A DNA stretch of 42,609 nt from the NCBI GenBank assembly GCA_017408025.1, contig JAFQVJ010000016.1, positions 1 through 42,609 of the forward strand. Direction: 5' to 3'. A model generated the notes under the pieces. The model saw only the letters and a program-made list of their open reading frames with translations. It made no database searches and was not told the DNA's origin. Positions within the stretch are counted from its first letter, which is position 1; each line of letters begins with the position of its first letter. Source of the stretch: Lachnospiraceae bacterium. GTDB lineage: Bacteria; Bacillota; Clostridia; Lachnospirales; Lachnospiraceae. Made by a program: the position numbers and the translations under genes. Below, piece after piece: positions 11,174 to 20,368 of this stretch.

Positions 11174-12709
11174 CTACAATATACCAAGGGATATTTTCAA
11201 TTTCAGTATACGAATAACTGATTCATTGATGCGCTCTTCTGATATATTTCCGTTCTTCACCGCTGTAATAACCGCCTCTATCTGCTCCTCAAAATTGGTA
11301 CAGCACAATAAATCATTGCCAGCCTGTACTGCCAGAACAGCTATAGTGTCATCATCTGCAAACTGTTTTACACCTTCCATGCTAAGCTCGTCTGTGATGA
11401 TAACTCCGTCAAATCCAAGCTCTGTTCGCAAAATTTCATGCACTCTTGCGGAAAGGGATGCCGGATATGAGCTGTCCATGCAAGACACCACATTATGGGC
11501 AACCATGACCATTCCTGCCCCCTGATCTATACCTGCCTTAAATGGTATAAAGTCAGATGTGACAAATGTGTTGTAATTTCTGTTGTCATATGCAATACCT
11601 GCATGGGTATCCTCATTATTTCCATATCCTGGGAAATGCTTTAATACACTTCCCATATTCTCACTATTCATAGCTTTCACAACAGTTTTTATATACTCCG
11701 CTGTAGCCACGGCATCCTGCCCGAAGGTACGTCCATATATAAAGCCACTGGTATCTGTACACACATCTGCCACTGGTGCAAAGTTTACATTTATGCCTAG
11801 AGATTTAAGCAGTCTGCTCTTCTCCACAGCATCGCTTGCTATCATATTGTTGCCTCCTAAGCTATATAGCTCCTGTGGTGACTTGAATGGTGTCGCCCTG
11901 AAGGTTGTGTATTTGCTTACGCGAACAACCTTACCACCTTCCTCATCAACTCCTATAAACATAGGGATAGATGACACTTCCTGATATCCCGATACGTTGT
12001 TGATGACCTCCGTCTTAGTTTTACCTTCAAAATCTCTGGCAAATAATATGTATCCTCCAAGCTGATACTCCTTTGCCAGCTGTCTAGCATTACTGTCAGG
12101 ACATCTGGCTATAAACATCTGACCAACCTTTTCCTCCAATGTCATAGATGCCAACAGCTTCTGTGCCCTCTGCTCGTCTGTCAGGTTGCTGTCAGAATTT
12201 GCTGTGGCTGTTGTGGTTGGCTTTTCAGTTGTAGTAGCTGTTGTTTTCTTCGTCGTTGTTTGTTTCTCTGTTGTTGTCTGTTTTCCTGTTGTTGGCTGGT
12301 TCCCTGTTGTTGTCTGTTTTTCTGTTGTTGTCTGTTTTCCTGTTGTTGTCTGTTTTCCTGTTGCTGTCTGTTTTTCTGTTGTTGTCTGTTTTTCTGTTTC
12401 TGCCTGTTTTCCTGTTGTTGGCTGTTTTTCTGTTGTTGGCTGTTTTCCTGTTGTTGGCTGTTTTTCTGTTTCTGTAGTTTTTTCGATTGTTGTGGATTCT
12501 GACTCTATGGCTGACGACTCATTCTCTGTAGTTGTGGTAGTAGATTCCGTGGTCGCACCTCCATTTTTAAACTCATCCCGTTGCTTAGACGATATCAAAA
12601 AAACTGTCGCGACTACAACCGCCACCAGCGTCGCCGTCCCGATTAGTGATATCACAGCACACATTATTCTATTATTCCTTATTCTATTATTCCTTATACT
12701 CCATTTCAT
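11174..12709 (-). CDS. nagZ: Glycoside hydrolase family 3 beta-N-acetylhexosaminidase (NagZ type), secreted
   Basis: 511 residues from the ATG at 12709, which has AGGAGG four bases upstream; the longer frame to 12829 reads through part of a tandem repeat and is rejected. An N-terminal membrane anchor (MCAVISLIGTATLVAVVVAT) is followed by a Thr/Lys/Gln-rich linker of six-residue repeats (TTTEKQ, TTTGKQ) of about 100 residues. The GH3 domain starts at AQKLLASMTLEEKVGQMFIA. It has the NagZ active-site loop LKHFPGYGNNEDTHAG, holding the Asp/His general acid pair, and the nucleophile segment GFDGVIITDELSMEGV. The family removes GlcNAc from muropeptides during cell-wall recycling. With an anchor and a spacer it probably works at the outer face of the membrane, within the wall. 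Confidence 0.9.
   Translation of the reverse strand: MKWSIRNNRIRNNRIMCAVISLIGTATLVAVVVATVFLISSKQRDEFKNGGATTESTTTTTENESSAIESESTTIEKTTETEKQPTTGKQPTTEKQPTTGKQAETEKQTTTEKQTATGKQTTTGKQTTTEKQTTTGNQPTTGKQTTTEKQTTTKKTTATTTEKPTTTATANSDSNLTDEQRAQKLLASMTLEEKVGQMFIARCPDSNARQLAKEYQLGGYILFARDFEGKTKTEVINNVSGYQEVSSIPMFIGVDEEGGKVVRVSKYTTFRATPFKSPQELYSLGGNNMIASDAVEKSRLLKSLGINVNFAPVADVCTDTSGFIYGRTFGQDAVATAEYIKTVVKAMNSENMGSVLKHFPGYGNNEDTHAGIAYDNRNYNTFVTSDFIPFKAGIDQGAGMVMVAHNVVSCMDSSYPASLSARVHEILRTELGFDGVIITDELSMEGVKQFADDDTIAVLAVQAGNDLLCCTNFEEQIEAVITAVKNGNISEERINESVIRILKLKISLGIL
12240..12480 (-). repeat. 18-bp coding repeats in the GH3 linker
   Basis: About a dozen near-identical 18-bp units encode alternating TTTEKQ and TTTGKQ with minor variants (ATGKQ, AETEKQ). 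The repeat keeps the reading frame, so unit gain or loss would change spacer length without breaking the enzyme. The opposite strand gives long spurious frames. Confidence 0.85.
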
Positions 12710-12770
12710 GCTGCCTCCTATACAATTAATCATTAATATTTTTTTCACAAACAGAAGAAAGAAGCTTGCT

Positions 12771-13095
12771 CGCAAGAAACTTTGCTTTAATCTTGACAGC
12801 TTTTCTACCCATATAGTGTTTTTCATCACCCATAGGTAGAACTTTTTTTGTATTCTATCTATTTTTTCTTACCATAAAACTTTTTTTACCACCCATGGGT
12901 AGAACTTTTTTAGTTTTCTATCTATTTTTTCTTACCATATAGCTTTTTTCATCACCTATGGGTAGAACTTTTTTAGTTTTCTATCTATTTTTTCTTACCA
13001 TATAGCTTTTTTCATCACCTATGGGTAGAACTTTTTTGTTTTTTATCTATTTTTTCTTACCATATAGCTTTTTTTACCACCCATGGGTAGAAAAC
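12771..13095. repeat. 63-bp non-coding tandem array upstream of the GH3 gene
   Basis: The landmark GGTAGAA recurs at 12835, 12898, 12961, 13024 and 13086, a period of 63, 63, 63 and 62 bp. A decayed unit precedes it at about 12771-12834. Each unit has the palindrome ACCCATGGGT (or ACCTATGGGT), then AACTTTTTT, TATCTATTTTTTCTTACCATA and AGCTTTTTT stretches. On the minus strand the units hold stop codons in the readable frames (TAAGAAAAAATAGATAG), so they are not coding. The array ends about 60 bp before the GH3 start codon. Confidence 0.85.
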
Positions 13096-13196
13096 TATAA
13101 ATATCATCCGAAAACCTCCAACCCACACTTGAAACTGTCCTCTTAATGTCTATATTTAACATATATATCCATTCTTTACTTTCTGTTACAGAAATA

Positions 13197-13385
13197 ACAA
13201 AGTGAGCAAGTCCACTTCAACTCCCTAAATCCCTCATTCATAAGGGACTTGCTCCACTTTGCGAGGCGAGCACGGTCAGCTTTAGCTGACGTTTTCTTCT
13301 CGTGCGAGTGCTCAGCTTTTTTATTGTATAGGAAAGTTTCAAAAACTTTCCTATACAACAAAAAACTATGCTTATTATAGCATAG
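13197..13385 (-). repeat. Dispersed structured repeat, copy 3
   Basis: Core 13197-13314, common hairpin 13324-13358 (TTGTATAGGAAAGTTT with AAACTTTCCTATACAA), copy-specific hairpin CTATGC with GCATAG (13366-13385) followed by CTTTTT. In the core, AGCAAGTCC pairs with GGACTTGCT, a variant of the pairing in copies 1 and 4. It lies 3' of the ABC permease gene ending at 13452. Confidence 0.8.
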
Positions 13386-13451
13386 CTTTTTATATAATGG
13401 TAGATTTTATATATAACACATTATCATAACCATCTGGTAATAACCCGAATC

Positions 13452-15670
13452 CTATTCCCTATTATTCTTAAGGCACTCTACCATACTAACTCTTTTTACT
13501 TTTCGCTGTATCATCACCAATGACCCAAAGTAACTAATCACTGTCAGCAGAATTGTTATGATATAACTTTTCAAAGATATATCCATAGTCATAAGCATAC
13601 CTTCTGTATCCACATATATCTTGAATATAGCATTTCCCGATGCAATTGCAGCTGGAATACTTAAGACTATACCGATTGGCAGGAGAATATGGTTAATTCT
13701 TAAAATAATCTGGTTGATTTTCTTATCCTCATAGCCCAATACCTTTAACATAGAGATATTTCCTCTGCTCTCGGTTACAAGCATATTTACAGCAACATAA
13801 ATGGCTGAAACACAGATGATAACTCCAAGTCCAACCAAAATGTAAATCATAAATTCCATTTCTTCGAAAATTGTATTGAACTGTTCAGCCATGTCTGTTT
13901 TGGTGATAGTTTTTACAAGACTTTCCTTTGGAATATCCAGCTTTTTTTCACTCATAATCACGTTGTACACATCACTCTTTAGGCCTATGATTTCTGTCGC
14001 CCTTTCTCTCGATGTATAGATAGCCTTCTGCACTGTATTATCAATTATGCCATCTATCTGTATCACCACCTCTTCCATCGACAATGGATTATAAAGTGTC
14101 AGCCCTTCTCCTTCCTTGACTCCAAGCAGCATAGCAGAAAGACTAGTCAGATAACATCCGTCAGAGACGGTTATCTTATTGCCATCTTCATCCTTCAAAT
14201 CAAGGTATTTATTGTCACTATCAATACCAAGTAATGAGGTGGAGCTTCCTTCCTCTGTTTCTAATGAAGCTACGAAGAATGGTTCTCCATCATATTTCTC
14301 TTCTGTCAGAAGCTCATTTAGTATATATTCGTATTCAAAGCTTCCAAAACGGTCTATGCTGTTATCAGCCACGGATTTCATAGTATCAAAAAAGCCAAGC
14401 CCAAACAGCATAATATAACTTCCAAGAAAAATGCCCATGAGTATAACAAATGTTCTCTCTGGATTTCCTATCAATGACCTGACTGCAAGCTTCTTGTGAA
14501 AAGACATCTTTCTTCCTGCAAACAGATGCTTTAGCTTCTTCCTTCCACCTGCATTTCCACTAAGAAGCAAAACAGTATCCTGCTTTAAAAGCTTACGAAC
14601 CGCAAATAATGCTGCGATAACATACATAAAAGTCGGCACGATAACACCGATTATGGCAACAACCACATTCAGACTGAATGTAATTTTCAACGGCTCATAA
14701 TCTAACAGTCCCATTTCACCGAAGCTCTGAGCGCTAAGCGATGAAATCACCGCGGAAAGCACTCCACCAATAATACCTGGTATGGCCGCAAACCCAGCAT
14801 AATGTCGCACTAATTGTCCTTTTTTGTAGCCGAGAGCAGTCAGTGTGCCTATCATTTTCTGCTCACTCTTCACCTTACGACTAATAATGATACTTACCAA
14901 TGCTACAGCAATTAATGGTAATACAACAAGCAACACATATGACGCTATCTGAAACAATATTGCCTGATCGTCAACCATACAGATACGCTGATTCTCTCCT
15001 GCTGCAAGATAGCTTTGCAAAACATAATTGTCATGTATATACTCTCTAAACTCTCTACTGTTATCCTGATTATATTTTACAAGATACTGGCAGTTTGTCT
15101 CCCCAAGACCTTCAAATTCATTATCAGAAAGATAACATAAGAAAAATGTTGTTATATTCTTGTATGAATCATCAGTATTTTTCAGCATATATAAGTAATC
15201 AGGACGTTGAAAATAACCTGATACCGTATATTCTTTTTTACCGACAAAAATCTTATCTCCGATATTCACACCCATTTTTTCTGCGTAGCCTTCTGAAATA
15301 ATCACCTCATTATCAGAACTTACATCACTACCACCAGTAATTTCATACAAATCAATTTTTTCAGTACGTTCAAACACTCTCGCTGTCACATCATCATTTA
15401 TAAGATTGACATAATGCTGTGCTTCCAGCTGTAGGTCATATTCCTTTTCCAACCATGTAATATCCTCATCAGAAATAGACTTATAAGTAGAAAAGTTTGC
15501 ATCCTCCAGCTTGTTGTCAGAAAAAAATCCTCTGAGAAATCAAGGATACCTGTTCCTGCAATATTAAAAAGATAGAACATCAGAAGCGTTACAATAGTAA
15601 GCACTGATGATGCTATGTAAAAGGAACGATTTTCCTTTATACTTCGGATATATCGTTTATTAAGTTTCAC
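13452..15670 (-). CDS. FtsX/MacB-type ABC transporter permease, interrupted by a one-base frameshift
   Basis: Two frames (15670-15398 and 15452-13452) give one 739-residue protein if one base is added to the seven-base run at 15521-15527 (T7 on the coding strand). The joined text reads SEDFFSDNKLEDANF. It has a first helix (FYIASSVLTIVTLLMFYLFN), a large extracellular MacB-like domain, three helices in an FtsX module (VLLVVLPLIAVALVSIIISR), then a second extracellular domain and FtsX module ending in MIQRKVKRVSMVECLKNNRE. Two FtsX modules in one chain are typical of Firmicute exporters of peptides or lipoproteins paired with a LolD-like ATPase. The start is GTG at 15670 with GGAGG seven bases upstream. 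The gene begins 11 bp after the ATPase stop, so they are co-transcribed. Confidence 0.85.
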
Positions 15671-15681
15671 CTGGGCACCTC

Positions 15682-16379
15682 CTATAACTCAAGATTTTCC
15701 GCTGAAATCTTATTTTGGTTATCCTTACTTTTTGCAGTCTTTCCGTCCTTAATCCAGGTAATTCTGTCAGCCATCTGTGCAATGGCTTCATTGTGAGTGA
15801 TGATTATGATAGTTGTTCCAAACTGCCTGTTCATCTTTCCTACAAATTTTAGTACACTTCGTGAGGACTTTGTATCAAGTGCTCCTGTCAGCTCGTCACA
15901 TAAGAGAAGCTTTGGATTTTTAATCATAGCTCTGGCTATTGCCACTCTCTGCTGCTGGCCTCCCGAAAGCTCCTTTGGAAATCTTGTACAATATTTCTTA
16001 ATATCGAGCGCCTTCAACACCTCTTCTATATCCAATGGATTTTTTGCAATGTCCGATACTACTTCAATATTTTCCTCAACGGTCAAGTCAGGTATCAGAT
16101 TGTAGAACTGGAATACGAATCCAACATCTTCCTTTCGGTATTCTGTAAGCTTATTCTTATTAAGTTCTGTAAGCTTTCTGCCAGCAACTGTCAGTTCTCC
16201 CTTATCAAGGGAATCTAAGCCACCTAGCATATTTAAAAGTGTACTTTTCCCGAACCTGATGGTCCTAAGATGACACAGATTTTTCCTTCCTCGAGTTCAA
16301 AAGAAGCCTCATCAAGGGCAAATACTGCTGCCTCTCCCTGTCCATATTGTTTTACTGCATTTTTAAGTTTTATAAACAT
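15682..16379 (-). CDS. LolD/MacB-type ABC transporter ATP-binding protein, interrupted by a one-base frameshift
   Basis: The ATG at 16379 (MFIKLKNAVKQYGQGEAAVF) has a GGAGAAGG ribosome site. The frame runs through ILGPSGSGK and then derails: the sequence gives VHF-stop instead of the expected STLLNMLGGLDS. Adding one base to the A4 run at 16245-16248 (or the adjacent G3) restores a 232-residue protein, normal for the family. Downstream motifs are intact: Q-loop VFQFYNLIP, signature LSGGQQQRVAIARAM, Walker B LLLCDELTGALD and the switch His in IIIITHNEA. It supplies ATP hydrolysis for the FtsX-type permease encoded next. The gene follows the HMA-protein gene by 14 bp. The break falls exactly in Walker A, so a truncated product would be inactive. 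Confidence 0.85.
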
Positions 16380-16393
16380 AATCCTTCTCCATT

Positions 16394-16747
16394 CTATCTA
16401 ATCTCAATTACTGTATAGCCTGCTTTTTCAATCACAGTGCGAATCTGCTCATCACTTATATATCTCTCCATAGATACTACAGCTTCCTTTTTGCTAAGAT
16501 TCACTTTTGCAGCTGCACCTTCAATTTCATTGATGCTTATCTCAACACGGTTCTTGCAATGTTCACATGACATACCTTCTATGATAACTGTTTTCTTCCC
16601 TATGATATTTTTCAATTTCTTTTTCTTTGGTTTTACACTAGAACCGCCTCCACAGCAGCCACCTTCGCCCTTAAAATGCTTTATGCTGGAATGAATTCCT
16701 ATTATTATCAGAACAGCTAGAATACCTATAATAACCATATCTTCCAT
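16394..16747 (-). CDS. Small membrane protein with heavy-metal-associated (HMA) domain
   Basis: 117 residues from the ATG at 16747 (MEDMVIIGILAVL); GGAG lies nine bases upstream, whereas the ATG at 16756 touches it. One N-terminal helix (MVIIGILAVLIIIGIHSSI) is followed by a cysteine/glycine patch (GGCCGGGSS), as in FeoB-associated Cys-rich proteins. After a lysine-rich stretch comes an HMA domain with the metal site EGMSCEHCKNRVE. HMA domains bind Cu(I), Zn or similar ions through the CxxC pair. It is the first gene of an apparent operon with the ABC exporter. The region upstream holds several palindromes. Whether the exporter moves a metal or a metal-linked peptide is not shown. Confidence 0.85.
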   Translation of the reverse strand: MEDMVIIGILAVLIIIGIHSSIKHFKGEGGCCGGGSSVKPKKKKLKNIIGKKTVIIEGMSCEHCKNRVEISINEIEGAAAKVNLSKKEAVVSMERYISDEQIRTVIEKAGYTVIEIR

Positions 16748-16804
16748 TTTTTTCATCTCCTTAAATGTATTATTTTAGTTGAGCATACAAAGCAGTTACG
16801 TTAG

Positions 16805-16882
16805 TTTCCTCTAATCTATAATTTGAGATTAGCGGTAACTATCACGATTAGTGTTAGTTACCACTAACCAATATGTTATAAT
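16805..16882 (+). promoter_or_regulatory. Palindrome-rich operator with plus-strand promoter
   Basis: Three inverted repeats are stacked here: CTAATCT with AGATTAG (16811-16832), GGTAACT with AGTTACC (16834-16862), and TTAGTG-N8-CACTAA (16848-16867). The last resembles the layout of DtxR/MntR-family iron or manganese boxes. Over it lies a plus-strand promoter: TTAGTT (16854-16859), a 17-base spacer, TATAAT (16877-16882). The HMA/ABC operon reads away on the minus strand, so the site could control both directions. Metal control is inferred from the HMA gene and the box layout. Confidence 0.5.
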
Positions 16883-16888
16883 ACTACC

Positions 16889-17010
16889 AAAAAAATATTT
16901 AGTCAACGAATTCTCTCTTCGTCTTAATTGCCATGCTCTCTCCTTCCTGCAATCCATCCGTCATTCAGGATTGCACCACTTTCCTGAAAGGTCCAAGTGG
17001 TTTATTTTTT
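16889..17010 (+). ncRNA. Candidate small RNA of about 120 nt
   Basis: It starts about 7 bases after the TATAAT at 16877 and ends at an intrinsic terminator: stem CCACTT/AAGTGG (16976-17000) with inner CCT/AGG, then TTTATTTTTTT. A second stem TGCAATCC/GGATTGCA (16948-16975) precedes it. The only ATG frame (16932, 26 codons) has no ribosome site. The 3' half weakly resembles the core of the dispersed repeat (CATTCA, GGA, TTGC, CCACTTT in the same order). Promoter and terminator are seen; transcription is inferred. Confidence 0.4.
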
Positions 17011-17033
17011 TAATTTTATCTTATACGATAAAA

Positions 17034-17075
17034 GGCGTTATGATCCCTTGAACTCATCCATGAAATCATAACGCC
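17034..17075 (-). terminator. Intrinsic terminator after the XRE operon
   Basis: Perfect 11-bp stem GGCGTTATGAT (17034-17044) with ATCATAACGCC (17065-17075), 20-base loop, followed on the minus strand by TTTTATC. It overlaps the last 13 codons of the small ORF ending at 17038. Confidence 0.6.
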
Positions 17076-17256
17076 ATCCTTTGCTGTAACTATTTATTTT
17101 TTCCAGATACTCTATCCCTCTTAGCTCTAATTCTATATCAAACGATCTTTGTATATGCTGCGAACCTAATTTTTTATATGATGTATTTTTGTTTCTTGAG
17201 GTTTCGATATATATTATATCGGCTACTCTGAGATTTACTTTACCCTCAACAAACAT
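17038..17256 (-). CDS. Hypothetical protein, 72 residues
   Basis: The ATG overlaps the stop of the XRE regulator gene by one base (TAATG), so translation is probably coupled. I recognise no family. The sequence is polar, with VADIIYIETSRNK early and GWRYDFMDEFKGS at the end, and no membrane helix or cysteine. The last codons lie inside a terminator-like stem, which is unusual for an intact gene and fits a truncated remnant of a longer partner. Coding status is uncertain. Confidence 0.45.
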   Translation of the reverse strand: MFVEGKVNLRVADIIYIETSRNKNTSYKKLGSQHIQRSFDIELELRGIEYLEKINSYSKGWRYDFMDEFKGS

Positions 17257-17477
17257 TATGCATCCTCAAGTCTTCTGCCGTTTAAGATTTCATTTATGCT
17301 AACTCCATAGATTTCACTTAACAACATCAAGACATCAATTGGTGGCATGTAATTACCATTTTCCCATTTCGATATAGTTTTGTTGGTAACACCAACCCTG
17401 TCTCCCAATTCTTCTTGAGTCATGTTTTCTGATTTCCTCAGTTCCTTTAAAAATCTTCCTATCTGTTTCGTATCCAT
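17256..17477 (-). CDS. XRE-family helix-turn-helix regulator
   Basis: 73 residues from the ATG at 17477 (MDTKQIGRFLKELRK). GGAGG lies eight bases upstream; the longer frame to 17588 has no ribosome site. The helix-turn-helix reads MTQEELGDRVGVTNKTISKW followed by ENGNYMPPIDVLMLLSEIYG, a standard Cro/C1 domain ending VSINEILNGRRLEDA. Proteins of this short type bind operator DNA as dimers, often near their own promoter. In Lachnospiraceae they commonly sit upstream of a membrane protein; here the partner is a 72-codon ORF. Confidence 0.85.
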   Translation of the reverse strand: MDTKQIGRFLKELRKSENMTQEELGDRVGVTNKTISKWENGNYMPPIDVLMLLSEIYGVSINEILNGRRLEDA

Positions 17478-17692
17478 TGTCATATCCTCCGCTTGCCTAG
17501 ACAACAAAATGAATAAATCCACATTTACTTCAAAATCCCGAACATATAACCAAATTATATCATATGAACATCTGTTTATATTTCTCATAAATGGCGATTT
17601 CTCGTGCTATCTTTTGTTTTGCATTTGCCTCCCAAATCTATTCTATTACCATTTCTCTTTCCAACAAATATAACTTACCTTCCTATACAAGA
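17478..17692. other. Intergenic region upstream of the XRE gene
   Basis: AT-rich, no gene seen. It should hold the XRE promoter on the minus strand. Open frames here have no ribosome site. Confidence 0.4.
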
Positions 17693-17931
17693 ACAAAGTG
17701 GACAAGTCCACTTCAACTCCCTAAATCCCTCATTCATGAGGGACTTGCTCCACTTTGCGAGCCGAGCACGGTCAGCTTCAGCTGACATCTTCTTCTCGTG
17801 CGAGTGCTCAAAAAATCGTAGTTGCAAAGCAACTGCGATTAATTCCTTAGCGGAGCGTTTTTTGTTTAATAGGGAAGTTTGAAGAACTTTCCTATTAAAC
17901 AAAAAAGAGCGTTCCACTAACGAAACGCTCT
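17693..17931 (-). repeat. Dispersed structured repeat, copy 4
   Basis: This copy preserves the core pairings well: GTGGAC-AA-GTCCAC, CAAAGTGG...CCACTTTG and CCCTCAT/ATGAGGG. An extra hairpin (AATCGTAGTTGC-aaa-GCAACTGCGATT) is inserted before the common hairpin (TTGTTTAATAGGGAAGTT with AACTTTCCTATTAAACAA). The copy-specific hairpin is AGAGCGTT/AACGCTCT (17906-17931). Note that the common stem changed on both sides relative to copies 2 and 3 (TATAGGAAAG versus TTAATAGGGAAG) and still pairs. Confidence 0.85.
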
Positions 17932-17979
17932 AATTATAGATACAATTATTAATGTCAATAAAAAATAAACACCCGTATC

Positions 17980-18069
17980 CTATATATTAAATCGATTCGG
18001 CAGCAATATAATCTTCTTACTTGTTGTATTATCTTGTGTTTGTCTAAATCTAATTGTAATATTCATCAT
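17980..18069 (-). CDS. Possible 29-residue peptide
   Basis: An ATG at 18069 (MMNITIRFRQTQ) follows a GGCGGTGAG ribosome-like site by about six bases, 120 bp after the YyaL gene. The peptide is basic (SKKIILLPNRFNI end), without cysteine or a membrane helix. No family recognised. It could be chance. The rest of 17932-18190 shows nothing else. Confidence 0.25.
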   Translation of the reverse strand: MMNITIRFRQTQDNTTSKKIILLPNRFNI

Positions 18070-18190
18070 ATTGCTCACCGCCTTTCTTTCAAAATTTTGT
18101 AAATTCAAAGTAGCACAACTGTTTTTATCTGTCAACCATTTTTTACGTTTATATTTGCCGCTTATTTTAAAATCGCCAAATCCGAGATTT

Positions 18191-20194
18191 TTATTCATAA
18201 GAATTCACTGGTGGCAAACACTTTCGTCCCCTGCACACATAAAATGTTGTCTTATCATCCTTAAGTGGGTATTCTTTTGTTTCACCTTCCACCACACATA
18301 CAACGCTATTTAAAGGAATCTTACAAGACAAGCCTTTAAGCTCCTTCTTATTCTTTACAGCTATAGTTATCTTCTCAGGTGGGTCCATATAATCTGACAA
18401 TGCTAAGAGAAACATTGAATATCCTGCAGGATAACGTGATGCTTCTGTGCTCATAAATGCCAACTGATGCTCTGCCAGCTCTCCATAATATTCATCACCA
18501 GTGATATAATATAGCTGTAAAAGATTATATGCCATAGCTGAATTCCCACTAAATATTGCTCCATCATAAGTTTCCTTCGGACGTGTTATCAGCTGTTCAT
18601 TTTCTTTTCCATATAAGAAAAATCCACCATACTTTCTATCACTAAAATCCAAAACGGTTTTTCCACAGAACCTCTTTGCTTTATCCAAATATGCATTATC
18701 TAAAGTTGCCTGATACAAAGCGAGTAAAGAATATATCTCATAAGCATAATCATCAAAAAATCCTTTTCCACTACGCTGACCTTTTCGATAACTGATATAT
18801 AGTGTATCCTCTTCATACAGCTTGTCCAGAATAAAACTCTGAGCTTTAACAGCCACCTCAAGATAAGTCTCGTTCTCTGTAACACGATACAAATTACACA
18901 TAGCTGCAATCATAAGTGAATTCCAAGAGGTCAATATCTTGTCATCCAAATGAAGTGCATATCTGCTTTTACGGTATTCATAAAGCCTTGATATACTTTC
19001 ATCGAAATCTCTCATTTCATGTTCACCCGTATCACTATGCTTGCCCCTATTCACGCCACGCACGCTCTGCACTACATCATCATTTTTCAATAGATTTGGT
19101 ATACTCTTTCCTTCAAAATTTCCACCTTCAGTTATATCAAAATACTGATTAAACGCTTTTCCTGCCTCTTCCCCAATGACCCCTATAATCTCATCCGGCT
19201 CAAATAGATAATATTTGCCTTCCACGCCTTCGCTGTCTGCATCCTGTGCGCTATAAAAGCCACCTTCAGACGATGTCATTTCTCCTATAACATATGCCGC
19301 AGTTTTCTCAGCAACATCTCGATAAATATAGCTCTTTGTAATCTCGTACAACCTGCAATAGGCCAGTATCAACAGTGCATTATCATAAAGCATCTTTTCA
19401 AAATGAGGTGCCAGAAAATAGCTATCTGTAGAGTATCTGCTAAAGCCTCCTCCGATATGATCAAATATTCCACCACGATACATCTGAATCAAAGTTTCTT
19501 CCACCATATTTATGACATCTTCGTCCTTGCTCTTTTCATAATATTTCATCAAAAATAAAAGGTTGTGTGGCGTAGGGAATTTCGGTGCATCACCAAATCC
19601 GCCATTTCTGTAATCATACATACGCTTATACAACTTAACAGCAGTTCCCACAAGCCTTTCCTGTACGTTATTTTCCATTATTTCAACAGCTTTATTTCTA
19701 CTGTCTAAAAAAGCTACTATTTCATCAGCTGACTTAAGCAATTCTTCTCTGTCTGTTTCCCATCTTTCATTTACTGCTAAAAGCAGGTCTATCAATCCCA
19801 TTTGTCCATATCTTGCTGTCTTAGGGAAATAAGTTCCTGCAAAGAATGGCTTCTGCTCTGGCGTCATAAAAATACTAGTCGGCCATCCTCCACTACCTGT
19901 ATACGCTTGACAGACCGCCATATATATGCTGTCAATATCAGGTCGTTCCTCCTTATCTACCTTTATGGATATAAAATACCTATTTAAAATATCAGCAACC
20001 TGTTCGTCCTCAAAGCTTTCATGTGCCATAACATGACACCAATGACATGTACTGTAACCGATACTTAAAAATATAGGCTTATCCTCTGCTTTAGCTCGCT
20101 CAAATGCTTCATCACACCACGGATACCAATCCACAGGATTTTCTGCATGTTGTATAAGATAAGGACTTGTTTGATTTCTTAAGCGATTTTGCAT
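18191..20194 (-). CDS. yyaL: YyaL-type thioredoxin-domain protein (DUF255, spermatogenesis-associated 20 family)
   Basis: 667 residues, the usual length for this family. The N-terminus ([20 protein letters not shown]) leads into a thioredoxin-like domain with the redox-type motif [18 protein letters not shown] near residue 47. The remainder is an (alpha/alpha)6-type barrel like N-acylglucosamine epimerases, with the conserved stretches [18 protein letters not shown]-like ([20 protein letters not shown]), [25 protein letters not shown] and [13 protein letters not shown]. The function of the family is not settled. The gene stands alone on the minus strand, divergent from the small ORF at 20369, with a 174-bp shared upstream region. 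Confidence 0.9.
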   Translation of the reverse strand: MQNRLRNQTSPYLIQHAENPVDWYPWCDEAFERAKAEDKPIFLSIGYSTCHWCHVMAHESFEDEQVADILNRYFISIKVDKEERPDIDSIYMAVCQAYTGSGGWPTSIFMTPEQKPFFAGTYFPKTARYGQMGLIDLLLAVNERWETDREELLKSADEIVAFLDSRNKAVEIMENNVQERLVGTAVKLYKRMYDYRNGGFGDAPKFPTPHNLLFLMKYYEKSKDEDVINMVEETLIQMYRGGIFDHIGGGFSRYSTDSYFLAPHFEKMLYDNALLILAYCRLYEITKSYIYRDVAEKTAAYVIGEMTSSEGGFYSAQDADSEGVEGKYYLFEPDEIIGVIGEEAGKAFNQYFDITEGGNFEGKSIPNLLKNDDVVQSVRGVNRGKHSDTGEHEMRDFDESISRLYEYRKSRYALHLDDKILTSWNSLMIAAMCNLYRVTENETYLEVAVKAQSFILDKLYEEDTLYISYRKGQRSGKGFFDDYAYEIYSLLALYQATLDNAYLDKAKRFCGKTVLDFSDRKYGGFFLYGKENEQLITRPKETYDGAIFSGNSAMAYNLLQLYYITGDEYYGELAEHQLAFMSTEASRYPAGYSMFLLALSDYMDPPEKITIAVKNKKELKGLSCKIPLNSVVCVVEGETKEYPLKDDKTTFYVCRGRKCLPPVNSYE

Positions 20195-20368
20195 AATTAT
20201 TTTTCCCTCATTTCTCCATATAAAAGGTGACTTTAATATAATTTTTATATAACTTCTCTTAGTATGCTACCACCAAGCAAAATTATTAAATGTGACGGAA
20301 AACTTATTTTCGAATCGGTATACTTTTTTTAAATCTGCGCACTCTATTCCTGAAAGGAAGGTGTCAAC

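Noticed and set aside
12710-12829. N-terminal extension of the GH3 enzyme
   Set aside because: The extension is encoded by a decayed unit of the 63-bp repeat, and AGGAGG precedes the ATG at 12709.
12186-12839. Long hydrophobic plus-strand frames opposite the GH3 gene
   Set aside because: They are shadows of the Thr/Lys/Gln coding repeats on the minus strand.
16932-17012. 26-codon plus-strand ORF inside the candidate small RNA
   Set aside because: It has no ribosome site and runs into the terminator stem.
13176-17917. Similar small peptides (for example HSHEKK...ARLAKWSKSLMNEGFR) encoded on the minus strand in copies of the dispersed repeat, and plus-strand peptides (SLNPSFMRDLLHF)
   Set aside because: Copy 2 has a one-base deletion in the core, copy 5 lacks half of it, and no copy has a ribosome site. 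The similarity follows from the shared nucleotide repeat.
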